Positions 1 to 6,759 of a stretch of 9,957 nt of DNA are shown here, piece after piece. Under the pieces are notes generated by a model, which saw only the letters and a program-made list of their open reading frames with translations, did no database searches and was not told the origin of the DNA. The number at the start of each line of letters is the position of its first letter. Within the stretch, counting starts at the first letter, position 1. The stretch is from assembly GCA_937904375.1 (NCBI GenBank), contig CALDIG010000164.1, positions 1-9,957 of the forward strand, read 5' to 3'. This DNA is from an uncultured Prevotellaceae bacterium (GTDB taxonomy: Bacteria > Bacteroidota > Bacteroidia > Bacteroidales > Muribaculaceae). The position numbers and the translations under genes are program-made.

Positions 1-1085
1 TTACAGCTCGTTCGCTCCAGAGACCGTATCACATCAAGGGTGACGAGTTCGAGCGCGTCTACAAGGACTTCCTGAGCGGCTACAGGACATGGGAAGAGCT
101 GGCGCACGCCGAGCAGTGGCTCGTGTTCCCGGAGAACGTAGGCCCGTGCGTGAGCATAGACGAGACGTCGCTCTCGCGCGGTGAGCTGTACACCATCGTG
201 GCCAACAAGGACGGCCATGCGCACCAGGGAACGCTCATAGCCATTGTCAAGGGTACAAAGGTGGAGGATGTGGTTGCGGCCATCAAGCGCATAGGTCTTG
301 ACAGGCGCAAGCTGGTCAAGGAGGTGACCATGGACTTCTCCGACAGCATGAGCAGCATTGTCGAGCAATGCTTCCCCGACGCGGAAATGGTGATAGACAG
401 GTTCCATGCCCAGAAGCTGGCCTATGACGCGATGCAGGCCGAGCGCATGAAGGAAAAGCGCAAGGCGGTCAAGGCAGAGAACAAGGCCAAGAAAGCGTTC
501 AAGAAGCGGCAGCAGGCCAACATGCGCCGGCGCAAGAAAGGCAGCAAGGACCCTCGCGGACGCAAGCCGGCACGCAAGAACGAAGCATACAAACCCGAAA
601 GGCTCTCCAACGGTGACACCGTGGTCGAACTGCTCACGCGCTCACGCTATCTGCTCATGAGGCCGGGGAGCGAATGGACAGAATCGCAGAAGGAACGAGC
701 CCGGTTGCTTTTTGAACTCTTCCCCAACATAAGGGAGGCTTACTCTCTTGCCCATTCACTGCGGGTAAGGTATAACAACAAGACTGATGACATCATCATT
801 GCAGGTGAGAGCATCAGGGAGTGGTGCCGCATGGCCAGGGAGTCCGGCATGGACGACTTCGAGACCGTTTCCGATACCATTGAGGACAGGTTCACCGATG
901 TCCTGCACTACTTCAACAACCGAGCAACCAACGCTTTTGCAGAGTCTCTCAACTCAAAGATAAAGAACTTCAGAGCGCAAGTCAGAGGCGTCGTTGACAC
1001 CAAATTTTTCCTTTACAGGGTCTCTCTCATCTTCGGATGAGGCGGTTCACAAACACAGGGGTTTGCTGGTGACCCGAAAAAATCT
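1..1085 (+). mobile_element. Right part of an ISAon1-like insertion sequence
   Basis: The transposase reading frame and its immediate downstream sequence form the right part of an IS. After the stop at 1040 there is a short segment with GGGT...ACCC at its ends (1058-1075), followed by an A-run. From about 1085 the composition becomes AT-rich. The left end lies outside the window, so neither the terminal inverted repeat nor a target duplication can be confirmed; the right boundary is an estimate. Confidence 0.6.
3..1040 (+). CDS. ISAon1-like transposase, 5' end outside window
   Basis: C-terminal catalytic part of an IS transposase of the ISAon1 type (related to ISL3/COG3464 DDE transposases), which cuts and joins the ends of its own IS. 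The frame is open from base 3 without a stop, so the gene starts upstream; the GTG at 123 is only an internal codon. Visible family features are SIDETSLSRGELYTI (first acidic residue), VTMDFSDSM (second) and TNAFAESLNSKIKNFRAQVRGV (glutamate and basic tail near the C-terminus). A Lys/Arg-rich insert lies between (MRRRKKGSKDPRGRK). In this family a short N-terminal ORF commonly precedes the catalytic ORF; that part is not in the window. The gene is visibly GC-richer than the AT-rich genes to its right, which fits transfer from a different genome background. No internal stop or frameshift is seen, so it may be functional. Confidence 0.9.
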   Translation, partial: TARSLQRPYHIKGDEFERVYKDFLSGYRTWEELAHAEQWLVFPENVGPCVSIDETSLSRGELYTIVANKDGHAHQGTLIAIVKGTKVEDVVAAIKRIGLDRRKLVKEVTMDFSDSMSSIVEQCFPDAEMVIDRFHAQKLAYDAMQAERMKEKRKAVKAENKAKKAFKKRQQANMRRRKKGSKDPRGRKPARKNEAYKPERLSNGDTVVELLTRSRYLLMRPGSEWTESQKERARLLFELFPNIREAYSLAHSLRVRYNNKTDDIIIAGESIREWCRMARESGMDDFETVSDTIEDRFTDVLHYFNNRATNAFAESLNSKIKNFRAQVRGVVDTKFFLYRVSLIFG

Positions 1086-1395
1086 TGATTTTCTCTTGCT
1101 TAAGAATTCGTACTTTACCAAAATTTAGCCCCCACTTGGAGGTGGCAAGCCTTAGCCTTTTTCATTTAAGGGGGATCATTTTTACAAAGTAAATAGTTTT
1201 TTCTGACCAACCAATTTTATACGACATAATTAAACAAAAGGCAGAAAATGTAGCATTACATGTATTTTTGTAGCAAAATGTTACAGAAAAGTATAGGAGA
1301 ATAGCATTTTAGCAGAGTGTCTTAAGATTGAGCTTTTGCTATTTTTAGTTAAAAAAAGAAAGCCAATAACTTCATAATTATTCATAGTGTGACAA
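1041..1395. other. Gene-free stretch between the IS and repeat module
   Basis: No convincing gene here. The first 45 bases probably belong to the IS end. A small C-rich/G-rich hairpin (CCAC...GTGG) lies near 1130-1155. An imperfect inverted repeat TGTAGCATT/AATGTTACA lies at 1249-1257 and 1277-1285 with a second TGTAGCA between the arms; it could be an operator or chance in AT-rich DNA. No promoter match was recognised. Confidence 0.5.
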
Positions 1396-1420
1396 GGGGG
1401 AGCGCACGCTCCCCCTTTTT
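1396..1420 (+). terminator. GGGGGAGC hairpin terminator, copy 1
   Basis: Perfect 8-bp stem GGGGGAGC/GCTCCCCC with a 4-nt GCAC loop (1396-1415), followed directly by TTTTT (1416-1420). It has the form of a Rho-independent terminator for plus-strand transcription. The nearest upstream plus-strand gene ends 355 bases away. The same hairpin with a different loop opens the second copy of the module at 5442, so it is an integral part of that module and not a terminator evolved for the transposase. Confidence 0.8.
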
Positions 1421-1550
1421 CGACAGTTCATGACATCTTATGACACAATAAGATATTTTGAGACACATCAAATGCCTAGAAATCAACAGTCGTTATGTCT
1501 TGTTGTTTCTTGATATGCAACTTCTCACTCCTATCAGGCGCACAAAACAA

Positions 1551-1593
1551 AAGAGACAACTAATTGATAATCAGATACCATCAGTTGTCTCTC
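1551..1593 (-). terminator. Possible terminator of the protease/FRG operon
   Basis: Arms at 1551-1561 and 1583-1593 pair at 10 of 11 positions (core GAGACAACT/AGTTGTCTC) around a 21-nt loop. On the minus strand the stem is followed by TTTTGTTTTG, so it could end transcription of the operon whose last stop codon is at 1702. The equivalent stem in the second module copy (5597-5607/5629-5639) pairs at 8 of 11 positions, also followed by a T-rich tract on the minus strand. The large loop makes this weaker than a classical terminator, and the structure may instead serve the module. Confidence 0.45.
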
Positions 1594-1701
1594 ATTGTTT
1601 TTGGTGACTTTTTGTCCCCATTTGTTAGCACCACATCATGGAAGCTATCGGTTCTAGAAACCTCGACCGCAGCAGTTATATGTGGTCGTCAATATGATTC
1701 T

Positions 1702-2727
1702 TTATACCTTCTCTCCTTTGCTATGGATTTCGAAATGCTCTTTTAGAAATCTAGCAACACCATCGTAGCCAGGAAATATAGTTGAAGCGTTATATCCCAT
1801 TTTCTCAATGTGAGAATAGATGCCATATGCAATATCTTGTGGAATTGTGATTTGATAAAGAAAAGTACTTTCTTCAGCCTTTATTTTATTTAAATAAGAA
1901 TCAAGTTGCACATCTAAAGTTCGTCTATCTATTTTATGGCCAACATTAAGTTTTCCTTCATTATCATAAACACCTGGACTAATTGTCTCCCAAAAAGTAA
2001 ACATCCCCTTTTGAGCGCAAAGGTTATCATTATTATGATACATAGGTTGAATAATATGTAGTGGCATTCTTAATGGTTCAGCCATTACCACATCTATATT
2101 CAAGGCCAATATTTCCATATTTTGTTTTGGAGGATAAACTTCGCCTTTCCTTTGAACTTTGAAATATTCAATTGGATTAATCTTTTTTTTAGGGTCATAA
2201 TAAACACCTGTTGTGGCAAAATATAGCGCAACAAAGATGTCATGGGTCCAATCAAGTAAACGAGTTTTGACCCCATGGTGTTGGGCAAGAGCCGCCAACT
2301 CCCAATATTCCTTAGGTATCCATTTGTTCTTCAGAAACAATATTTCTCCATCAACACCAGGATAGAATGAATTGCGTAGAGAATCAATATGAGGAATGTA
2401 TAGGCCACAAGTGTCACAGGCTCTAAAAAAATCTTGTAACAATTTATATTCTTGTTTAACTTGTGCCAACTCTGTTGTGGCAAGAAACGCTATTTTTTCT
2501 CGTTCATCATCAGAAACCGATTCAATTCTCTTTATATTATCAATAATCAAATTACCCCTTAAAGCAGAAGGAATCAATTCATACTTATCAGTTGAATGCC
2601 CACGAAATATATAATGTTCATCAAACAAATTATATAACTCTCCCTTATATGAGATGGCTTTAATAAAATCATCTGCATTATCATAATGAAAAGTCTTGAT
2701 ATATGGCGAACTTTGTACGTGTAGCAT
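1702..2727 (-). CDS. FRG-domain protein
   Basis: A 341-residue protein carrying an FRG domain (PF08867), a widespread bacterial domain of unknown biochemical function. The name-giving motif is at residues 39-44 (YIFRGH, F41-R42-G43). The second family hallmark, QHHGVKTRLLDW, is at residues 149-160 and is followed by a hydrophobic FVALYFATTG segment. No signal peptide or membrane span is seen, so it is probably cytoplasmic. The ATG start at 2727 fits the domain boundary and lies 52 nt downstream of the stop of the protease gene on the same strand, so the two are very likely co-transcribed. The gene is AT-rich and unlike the IS genes in composition. FRG proteins often sit alone in accessory islands, and a role in defence or toxicity is sometimes suspected from such context; nothing in this sequence proves it. 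Confidence 0.85.
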   Translation of the reverse strand: MLHVQSSPYIKTFHYDNADDFIKAISYKGELYNLFDEHYIFRGHSTDKYELIPSALRGNLIIDNIKRIESVSDDEREKIAFLATTELAQVKQEYKLLQDFFRACDTCGLYIPHIDSLRNSFYPGVDGEILFLKNKWIPKEYWELAALAQHHGVKTRLLDWTHDIFVALYFATTGVYYDPKKKINPIEYFKVQRKGEVYPPKQNMEILALNIDVVMAEPLRMPLHIIQPMYHNNDNLCAQKGMFTFWETISPGVYDNEGKLNVGHKIDRRTLDVQLDSYLNKIKAEESTFLYQITIPQDIAYGIYSHIEKMGYNASTIFPGYDGVARFLKEHFEIHSKGEKV

Positions 2728-2779
2728 ATCTGTTATTTCTTCTAAGAGAATTAAATAGAAACCTGTTCGTTTCTTAAAT

Positions 2780-3901
2780 TCAATAGCCTGCTAATCCAAG
2801 ATGACAAAGCCTAATTCCTTCATCTAAAAGGCGTTCTAGGTTTTCGGTATCATCATAACTATATTTGTGATATAATGATAAAATCTTTTTTCCTTCATTA
2901 TATACATCAAGAGCCTCTTGATAGTGGAGCTTACCTATTAAGATATCACCTTTTCGATGAAAACTATTAATATAATCATAGGAATAGTATAATACATCTT
3001 TATTGTCTTTATTATTGTTGAAATCGTTTATTGCTTCATTATAATAGTATAGGGCATTTGAGAAATCATTCTGCCAATAATAAGCCTCAGCGATTTCATG
3101 AAGGCAATGAGCTCGCGTTATAGTGTTTGAATATTTCAACAATAATCGAGCATAATTCACAGCATTCTTATAATCATTTCTCATTATACTAGATGTTGTT
3201 AGTTTCTGGTAAGCCGCATATAAAAGTGAATTATCGTCATTGGCTAATTCTATCGCTTTTAGATAATATTTTTCACCATTACTTCTATCATCCAATTGTA
3301 TATAACAAAAACCTATATTGTATAAAATCCAAGGATTTATATTTTCATCCAAAGATCTATATATGGTCATATACAAATCTAGAGCTTTCGAGTAGATTTT
3401 ATTAGTCATGTAGTCATTCGCTTCTTCAACTAATGATTCTAGTTCTTCATCAGAATATAAGTTTGCATTGTGAATAACAAGGTCTTCACCATCTATGGAA
3501 ACCCTGCCTAATTTTTGTATTACTGATTGCCCTAGAAGAAGTGGAGCATTCTGAGTGGGAACAACAACAGCAGGAACATTCTCAATGGTTAGGCCAGCGA
3601 TTTCTACTTTTCTCAAGTTGATTACAACATTGTCAATAACCCTTCCATCTGCAATTGTTGATTTAGATGTTCCTTTAATGTCTGATTTGTCGAGATAGCC
3701 ATTCTCAAGCATCATTTCAGCGTATGAAGAAGAAATACAGACCTTAGCTGCACCAGTATCAAAAATGAATTTCATTTTTAATCCATTAACTGTGCATGGT
3801 ACTTTATAAACACCACTCTCCTTCTCCATATGAATTCTCACCTCAGCATTTAAAGAGAAGCAGATCAGAAAAGCGAGGATTAATGTAATGATATGTTTCA
3901 T
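2780..3901 (-). CDS. Secreted retropepsin-like protease with C-terminal repeats
   Basis: A 373-residue protein in three parts. Residues 1-19 form a signal peptide (Lys-His, hydrophobic run, LNA before the probable cut), with no lipobox cysteine. Residues 20-145 look like a single-lobe retropepsin-type aspartyl protease: FIFDTGA at 45-51 holds the catalytic aspartate (D48), and LLLGQSVI at 121-128 is the hydrophobic-hydrophobic-Gly element of the fold. Such proteases act as dimers. Residues 150-373 are helical, Tyr/Asn-rich and match the TPR rhythm (NPWILYNIGFCYIQL, AHCLHEIAEAYYWQNDFSNAL), suggesting a partner-binding platform. The location is probably periplasmic. It is the first gene of a two-gene operon with the FRG gene. 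The start at 3901 is supported by the signal peptide and a -7 box 25 nt upstream. The substrate is unknown. Confidence 0.85.
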   Translation of the reverse strand: MKHIITLILAFLICFSLNAEVRIHMEKESGVYKVPCTVNGLKMKFIFDTGAAKVCISSSYAEMMLENGYLDKSDIKGTSKSTIADGRVIDNVVINLRKVEIAGLTIENVPAVVVPTQNAPLLLGQSVIQKLGRVSIDGEDLVIHNANLYSDEELESLVEEANDYMTNKIYSKALDLYMTIYRSLDENINPWILYNIGFCYIQLDDRSNGEKYYLKAIELANDDNSLLYAAYQKLTTSSIMRNDYKNAVNYARLLLKYSNTITRAHCLHEIAEAYYWQNDFSNALYYYNEAINDFNNNKDNKDVLYYSYDYINSFHRKGDILIGKLHYQEALDVYNEGKKILSLYHKYSYDDTENLERLLDEGIRLCHLGLAGY

Positions 3902-3925
3902 GTTCTTTTTAGTTTATTTTTTTTG

Positions 3926-3933
3926 CAAAGATA
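3926..3933 (-). promoter_or_regulatory. Bacteroidetes -7 box of the protease/FRG operon
   Basis: The minus strand reads TATCTTTG, an exact match to the Bacteroidetes -7 consensus TAnnTTTG, 25 nt before the protease ATG in an AT-rich leader. No clear TTTG -33 element is seen at the expected distance. The downstream IS4 element ends 134 bp further upstream, so the promoter was left intact by the insertion. Confidence 0.6.
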
Positions 3934-4057
3934 GTAATTTATTTTATTAATAATATTATCTCACCACTATATTCATTATTAATTTCATCTTAATTTTTCA
4001 GTTGACTTTTGAAGAAAAAATACTGAATTTATGATATATAAAGTAGCATATTTATAC

Positions 4058-4066
4058 CTTTTACAT
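4058..4066. repeat. 9-bp target-site duplication, left copy
   Basis: CTTTTACAT directly adjoins the left IS terminal repeat and is repeated exactly at 5433-5441 next to the right terminal repeat. This marks the insertion point of the IS4-family element; removing the IS and one copy restores a continuous junction running into the second GGGGGAGC hairpin. Confidence 0.9.
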
Positions 4067-4084
4067 CACTAGTGTCCACGAAAA
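4067..4084 (+). repeat. IS4 element terminal inverted repeat, left
   Basis: CACTAGTGTCCACGAAAA, an exact inverted match to 5415-5432. It lies beyond the 3' end of the transposase gene. Confidence 0.92.
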
Positions 4085-4105
4085 GTTTTTAACACATCCG
4101 TTTGC

Positions 4106-5332
4106 TTACAGATTGTAAGTAGAACACTCAAAATCAATAGTCAGTTGCTCCTCGGAAGACTCTTGCTGATCCAGTGCCCAATTATTCTTGTCAAGCAGGT
4201 CTCTTAGCGGCATTTTCATCAAAAGCGCGGTTGAGAGAATTCTCAGCACGTCGTAAGTGTCCATTTCGAGCTTCATCTCATGCTCGATTATAGCGACCAG
4301 GCAATAGGCCGTCAAAGCGGCATAAATCTGAATCTTAACAGCATTCTCGCTCGTGCCGTAGAAATCAGTGATTCTGAGGTGCTGTTTGAGCCATTTGAAA
4401 AACAGTTCCACTCTCCATCGATACTTGTAGAGCAATGCAACGTCCTCGGCTTTGATGTCGAAGTTGTTGGTGTGGAACACGAAAGTTCGGTTTCCGTCGG
4501 CATCATAAAACACAATCCTTCGCATCTGGCGAGGGTACTGTTTCTTGGTTTTGTTCCCGGCGAACATGATAATCTGGTCGGCAAGGATGCCGGACTCGGT
4601 ATTGATGTCTTGTTTGTTCTCAATGACCTTGCACTTCATTTTGTGCTTCTCTCTGACGACAAAGAACGCCTTGGCCAGCTCAATGAGCCACAGATACTCG
4701 GTCGCCATGTATGCCCTGTCAAAGACATAGAAACTCCCACACTCATAAGGGATTTTGTCCATGACTTTTGAGTCGTGAATGCAGGCGTCGGTGATGACCA
4801 CGAAAGCAGGAACGTCCGTCACCACGTCATAAAGAGTGTGCATCTTCACCCCGCTTTTGCTGTGGTGAAGCTTGCACCACCAGAACACCGACAGGCAGAG
4901 CAATATGGTCGTTGAGTCGAATGCATAGACCTTGCTGCGCAGGAAGAAATCCCTCACTCCCGCCCGCTTCTCACGGGCAAGCGCAATCATCCTCTCGGCA
5001 AACTCCTTGAAGATGCGCACATCACGCACTTCGTTGGCCTTGCCAAGATTGCTTCGTGTCACACTCTTGCCGAAGCCCAAGTGGTGGAATGAGCGCTTGT
5101 GCGGTGCCAAAGTTGTGGTCAGGTCACGCAATCCCTCACGGTTGGAGAGTTGACCGAAAATCAACACCAGCAGGTGGTTCCAACATGTGAAAGACTTGAC
5201 GTACTTGTTGCCCTCATACTTCTTCACGAGCCATTTGAAATAGTCCACCGGGAGGAAATCACAAAGTTGTGAAAAGATGTATCGTCCACTATTCATGAGT
5301 CCTTTTGCTTTCAAATTGTAAGTTTGTGGCAA
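4106..5332 (-). CDS. IS4-family transposase
   Basis: A 408-residue DDE transposase that moves the surrounding IS by cut-and-paste. The N-terminal part (about 1-90) resembles the DUF4372 domain commonly found at the front of Bacteroidetes IS4 transposases. The catalytic residues are visible: D139 in YAFDSTT, D205 in YVFDRAYM, and the IS4 signature Y-(2)-R-(3)-E-(6)-K matched exactly at Y302, R305, E309 and K316 (YKYRWRVELFFKWLK). The length is normal for the family and no frameshift or stop is present, so the enzyme is probably active. The start at 5332 lies 83 bp inside the right terminal repeat and gives the usual MPQ/MNSGRYIFSQL opening. The gene has a higher GC content than the flanking operon, as expected for an incoming IS. 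Confidence 0.93.
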   Translation of the reverse strand: MPQTYNLKAKGLMNSGRYIFSQLCDFLPVDYFKWLVKKYEGNKYVKSFTCWNHLLVLIFGQLSNREGLRDLTTTLAPHKRSFHHLGFGKSVTRSNLGKANEVRDVRIFKEFAERMIALAREKRAGVRDFFLRSKVYAFDSTTILLCLSVFWWCKLHHSKSGVKMHTLYDVVTDVPAFVVITDACIHDSKVMDKIPYECGSFYVFDRAYMATEYLWLIELAKAFFVVREKHKMKCKVIENKQDINTESGILADQIIMFAGNKTKKQYPRQMRRIVFYDADGNRTFVFHTNNFDIKAEDVALLYKYRWRVELFFKWLKQHLRITDFYGTSENAVKIQIYAALTAYCLVAIIEHEMKLEMDTYDVLRILSTALLMKMPLRDLLDKNNWALDQQESSEEQLTIDFECSTYNL

Positions 5333-5414
5333 AGGTACTCATTTCAAAAGTAGGGAGTCGGTTTATGTGCCGAGAAATGAGCTGCAATGAGGGAAGCAGA
5401 GAATTGTTAACGGA

Positions 5415-5432
5415 TTTTCGTGGACACTAGTG
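5415..5432 (-). repeat. IS4 element terminal inverted repeat, right
   Basis: TTTTCGTGGACACTAGTG, the exact complement of 4067-4084; it lies upstream of the transposase start. Confidence 0.92.
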
Positions 5433-5441
5433 CTTTTACAT
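5433..5441. repeat. 9-bp target-site duplication, right copy
   Basis: CTTTTACAT, identical to 4058-4066. It immediately precedes the first G of the second GGGGGAGC hairpin. Confidence 0.9.
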
Positions 5442-5468
5442 GGGGGAGCATGCGCTCCCCCTTTTTTT
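5442..5468 (+). terminator. GGGGGAGC hairpin terminator, copy 2
   Basis: Perfect stem GGGGGAGC/GCTCCCCC (5442-5461) with loop ATGC followed by seven T. The stem is identical to copy 1 and the loop differs (ATGC against GCAC). It would stop plus-strand read-through from the IS side before the 331-residue gene; no plus-strand gene lies directly upstream. Confidence 0.8.
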
Positions 5469-5668
5469 GAAGTTCATGACATGTTATGACATAATAAGAT
5501 ATTTTGAGACACCTCAAGTGCCTGGAAATCAACAATGGTTATGTCTTATTGTTTTTTGTTGTGCAACTTCTCACTCCTATCAGGCGCACAAAAGAAGAGA
5601 GATAACTAATTGATAATCAAATGTCATGCGGTTTCTCTCTTTGATTTTCTGTCAACCATCTGTCAACC
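5442..5668 (+). repeat. Direct-repeat module, copy 2 (attachment-like)
   Basis: Second copy of the module at 1396-1630, same orientation. Parts: hairpin terminator; ATGACA doublet at 5476-5481 and 5486-5491 (10-bp period); conserved middle including an exact ACTTCTCACTCCTATCAGGC; second hairpin arms at 5597-5607 and 5629-5639; and an exact TGTCAACC doublet at 5650-5657 and 5661-5668 (11-bp period). The left doublet and the right doublet are in opposite orientation. Similarity to copy 1 fades after the right doublet, where the leader of the 331-residue gene begins. It contains no ORF of note. Interpreted as a recombination or attachment site, or a regulatory module carried with accessory genes (inference). 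Confidence 0.85.
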
Positions 5669-5720
5669 GAATATTTTAAGGAAGATTAAACCAATTCATT
5701 TTTATTAACTCATAATACAT

Positions 5721-6716
5721 ATGACAAGAGAAGAATTTTTTAAAAAAATCGCCAATTCAGAAGACCAAGATAGGGTCATGGAAATGGTTGACCGAGGAAT
5801 TAAAATCTCCGGTTTAGATGACAACTTGATTAAACAAGAAGAATGGTATGATTATTGTGCCAAGGTTTATAATGAGAGTTGTTTACCTATTATTGACAAA
5901 GATAGATTATCACAAGAGGACTATGTAAAATTAACAGAAAATAATTCAGACAGGATTAAGCTTCTTGACGAAAAAATATTCTCTTTTCCACACTTTTCTG
6001 CTCGTTTGAGCGAGATATTTGATAACTATATATATCGCAAGTATGTTTTTTCACAAGAAGACAAAAGGTTACAAAAACTGCAAGAGATATATGTTAATTT
6101 CGATCAAGTTGTAGACGAATTCTTTAAGCACAATAATGATGGCACATTCACAAACGATCTGATTCTTGACATTAAAACAGCTCTCCATAAAAGTTATACC
6201 ATCAATGAACTCACCAATGACGAACAAATAAAAGAACTAAATGATGCTAAAGCATTAATGGAATTAAGCGCCATCAGCGACTTGAATTGTTTCAAAATAC
6301 AAACCATACAAAATGGAACTTTCAATATTTCAAGCCAGCGTGCCCTTGACCTGTTGCATAATTTGATTCTGCCATATTTTCAAGATCGATTCGTAAGCAA
6401 AATCAAAACCGATAGTATTGATAAAGAAATTACAAGATGCAAGATACTTAAAAACAAACACACTCATGTTATCGTTCGTGAACTATATAAGGCTTTTGCC
6501 AAGCATGGAAAGGTCAAATATGAAAATATAGAGAACACTTATCATTCAAGTGAGAAAAATGGTAAATATGCTAGTTTAAGTGGAGAAATCTCTTTTATCA
6601 TATTCGAATTATTAGTGGACCTTGATCTTGGGGATAAAAGAATAGATGAAGTTTTATTACGCAAAGAAAAGATTGATGTAATAAAGAATTGTATGAGGGC
6701 TGATATTGAGAGTTGA
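5721..6716 (+). CDS. Unrecognised 331-residue protein
   Basis: I do not recognise a family. The protein is charged (many Lys, Asp, Glu), largely helical by composition, and has no signal peptide, membrane span or obvious catalytic or nucleotide-binding motif, so it is probably cytoplasmic. The N-terminal part (MTREEFFKKIANSEDQDRVM) is amphipathic. A C-terminal segment near 255-300 (AFAKHGKVKYENI, YHSSEKNGKYASLSGEISF) is Lys/Tyr/Ser-rich. The ATG at 5721 follows an AT-rich leader without a Shine-Dalgarno sequence, normal for Bacteroidetes. Codon use is strongly AT-biased, like the FRG/protease operon. It is a single gene immediately downstream of module copy 2, with a terminator about 245 nt after its stop. 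The position suggests cargo of a mobile insertion; possible defence or stability roles are only guesses. Confidence 0.75.
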   Translation: MTREEFFKKIANSEDQDRVMEMVDRGIKISGLDDNLIKQEEWYDYCAKVYNESCLPIIDKDRLSQEDYVKLTENNSDRIKLLDEKIFSFPHFSARLSEIFDNYIYRKYVFSQEDKRLQKLQEIYVNFDQVVDEFFKHNNDGTFTNDLILDIKTALHKSYTINELTNDEQIKELNDAKALMELSAISDLNCFKIQTIQNGTFNISSQRALDLLHNLILPYFQDRFVSKIKTDSIDKEITRCKILKNKHTHVIVRELYKAFAKHGKVKYENIENTYHSSEKNGKYASLSGEISFIIFELLVDLDLGDKRIDEVLLRKEKIDVIKNCMRADIES

Positions 6717-6759
6717 AAGAAGTTCGATTATAGCGTTCGTTTTCAATCCTCTTAAACCC

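Larger units (their letters stand above)
1396..1630 (+). repeat. Direct-repeat module, copy 1 (attachment-like)
   Basis: First of two same-direction copies; the partner is at 5442-5668. From 1396 to about 1606 the copies align without a gap (offset 4046), with roughly 23 mismatches over the 190 nt after the terminator by hand count. Parts in order: GGGGGAGC hairpin plus T-run; ATGACA doublet at 1430-1435 and 1440-1445; a strongly conserved middle including ACTTCTCACTCCTATCAGGC; a second hairpin at 1551-1593; and a TGTC-type doublet at 1613-1629 (TGTCCCC, TGTTAGC). Sequence similarity ends after the doublet. No ORF spans it. A doublet in one orientation at one end and the opposite orientation at the other suggests a recombinase attachment or junction region (inference). 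Confidence 0.85.
4067..5432 (-). mobile_element. Complete IS4-family insertion sequence, 1366 bp
   Basis: The element is bounded by perfect 18-bp inverted repeats, CACTAGTGTCCACGAAAA at 4067-4084 and its complement at 5415-5432, flanked by the 9-bp duplication CTTTTACAT. It contains one intact transposase gene on the minus strand. The outermost eight bases, CACTAGTG, are themselves palindromic. Intact ends, intact ORF and identical target duplications point to a recent insertion. It sits between the promoter region of the protease operon and the terminator hairpin of the second repeat module, without disrupting either. Confidence 0.92.

Noticed and set aside
1249..1285. Imperfect inverted repeat TGTAGCATT/AATGTTACA as an operator
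   Set aside because: No gene or promoter nearby to regulate, and short AT-rich inverted repeats are expected by chance.
1564..1746. 60-residue plus-strand ORF across the end of module copy 1
   Set aside because: It begins inside the hairpin region of the module, runs into the 3' end of the FRG gene, and has no counterpart in module copy 2.
4280..4771. 163-residue plus-strand ORF opposite the IS4 transposase
   Set aside because: Antisense shadow of a well-supported transposase gene with all catalytic residues; no family features.
1396..5668. Module copies as CRISPR repeats or integron attC sites
   Set aside because: Only two copies, about 4 kb apart, far too long for CRISPR repeats, and no attC-type R'/R'' core pairing or integron integrase was seen.
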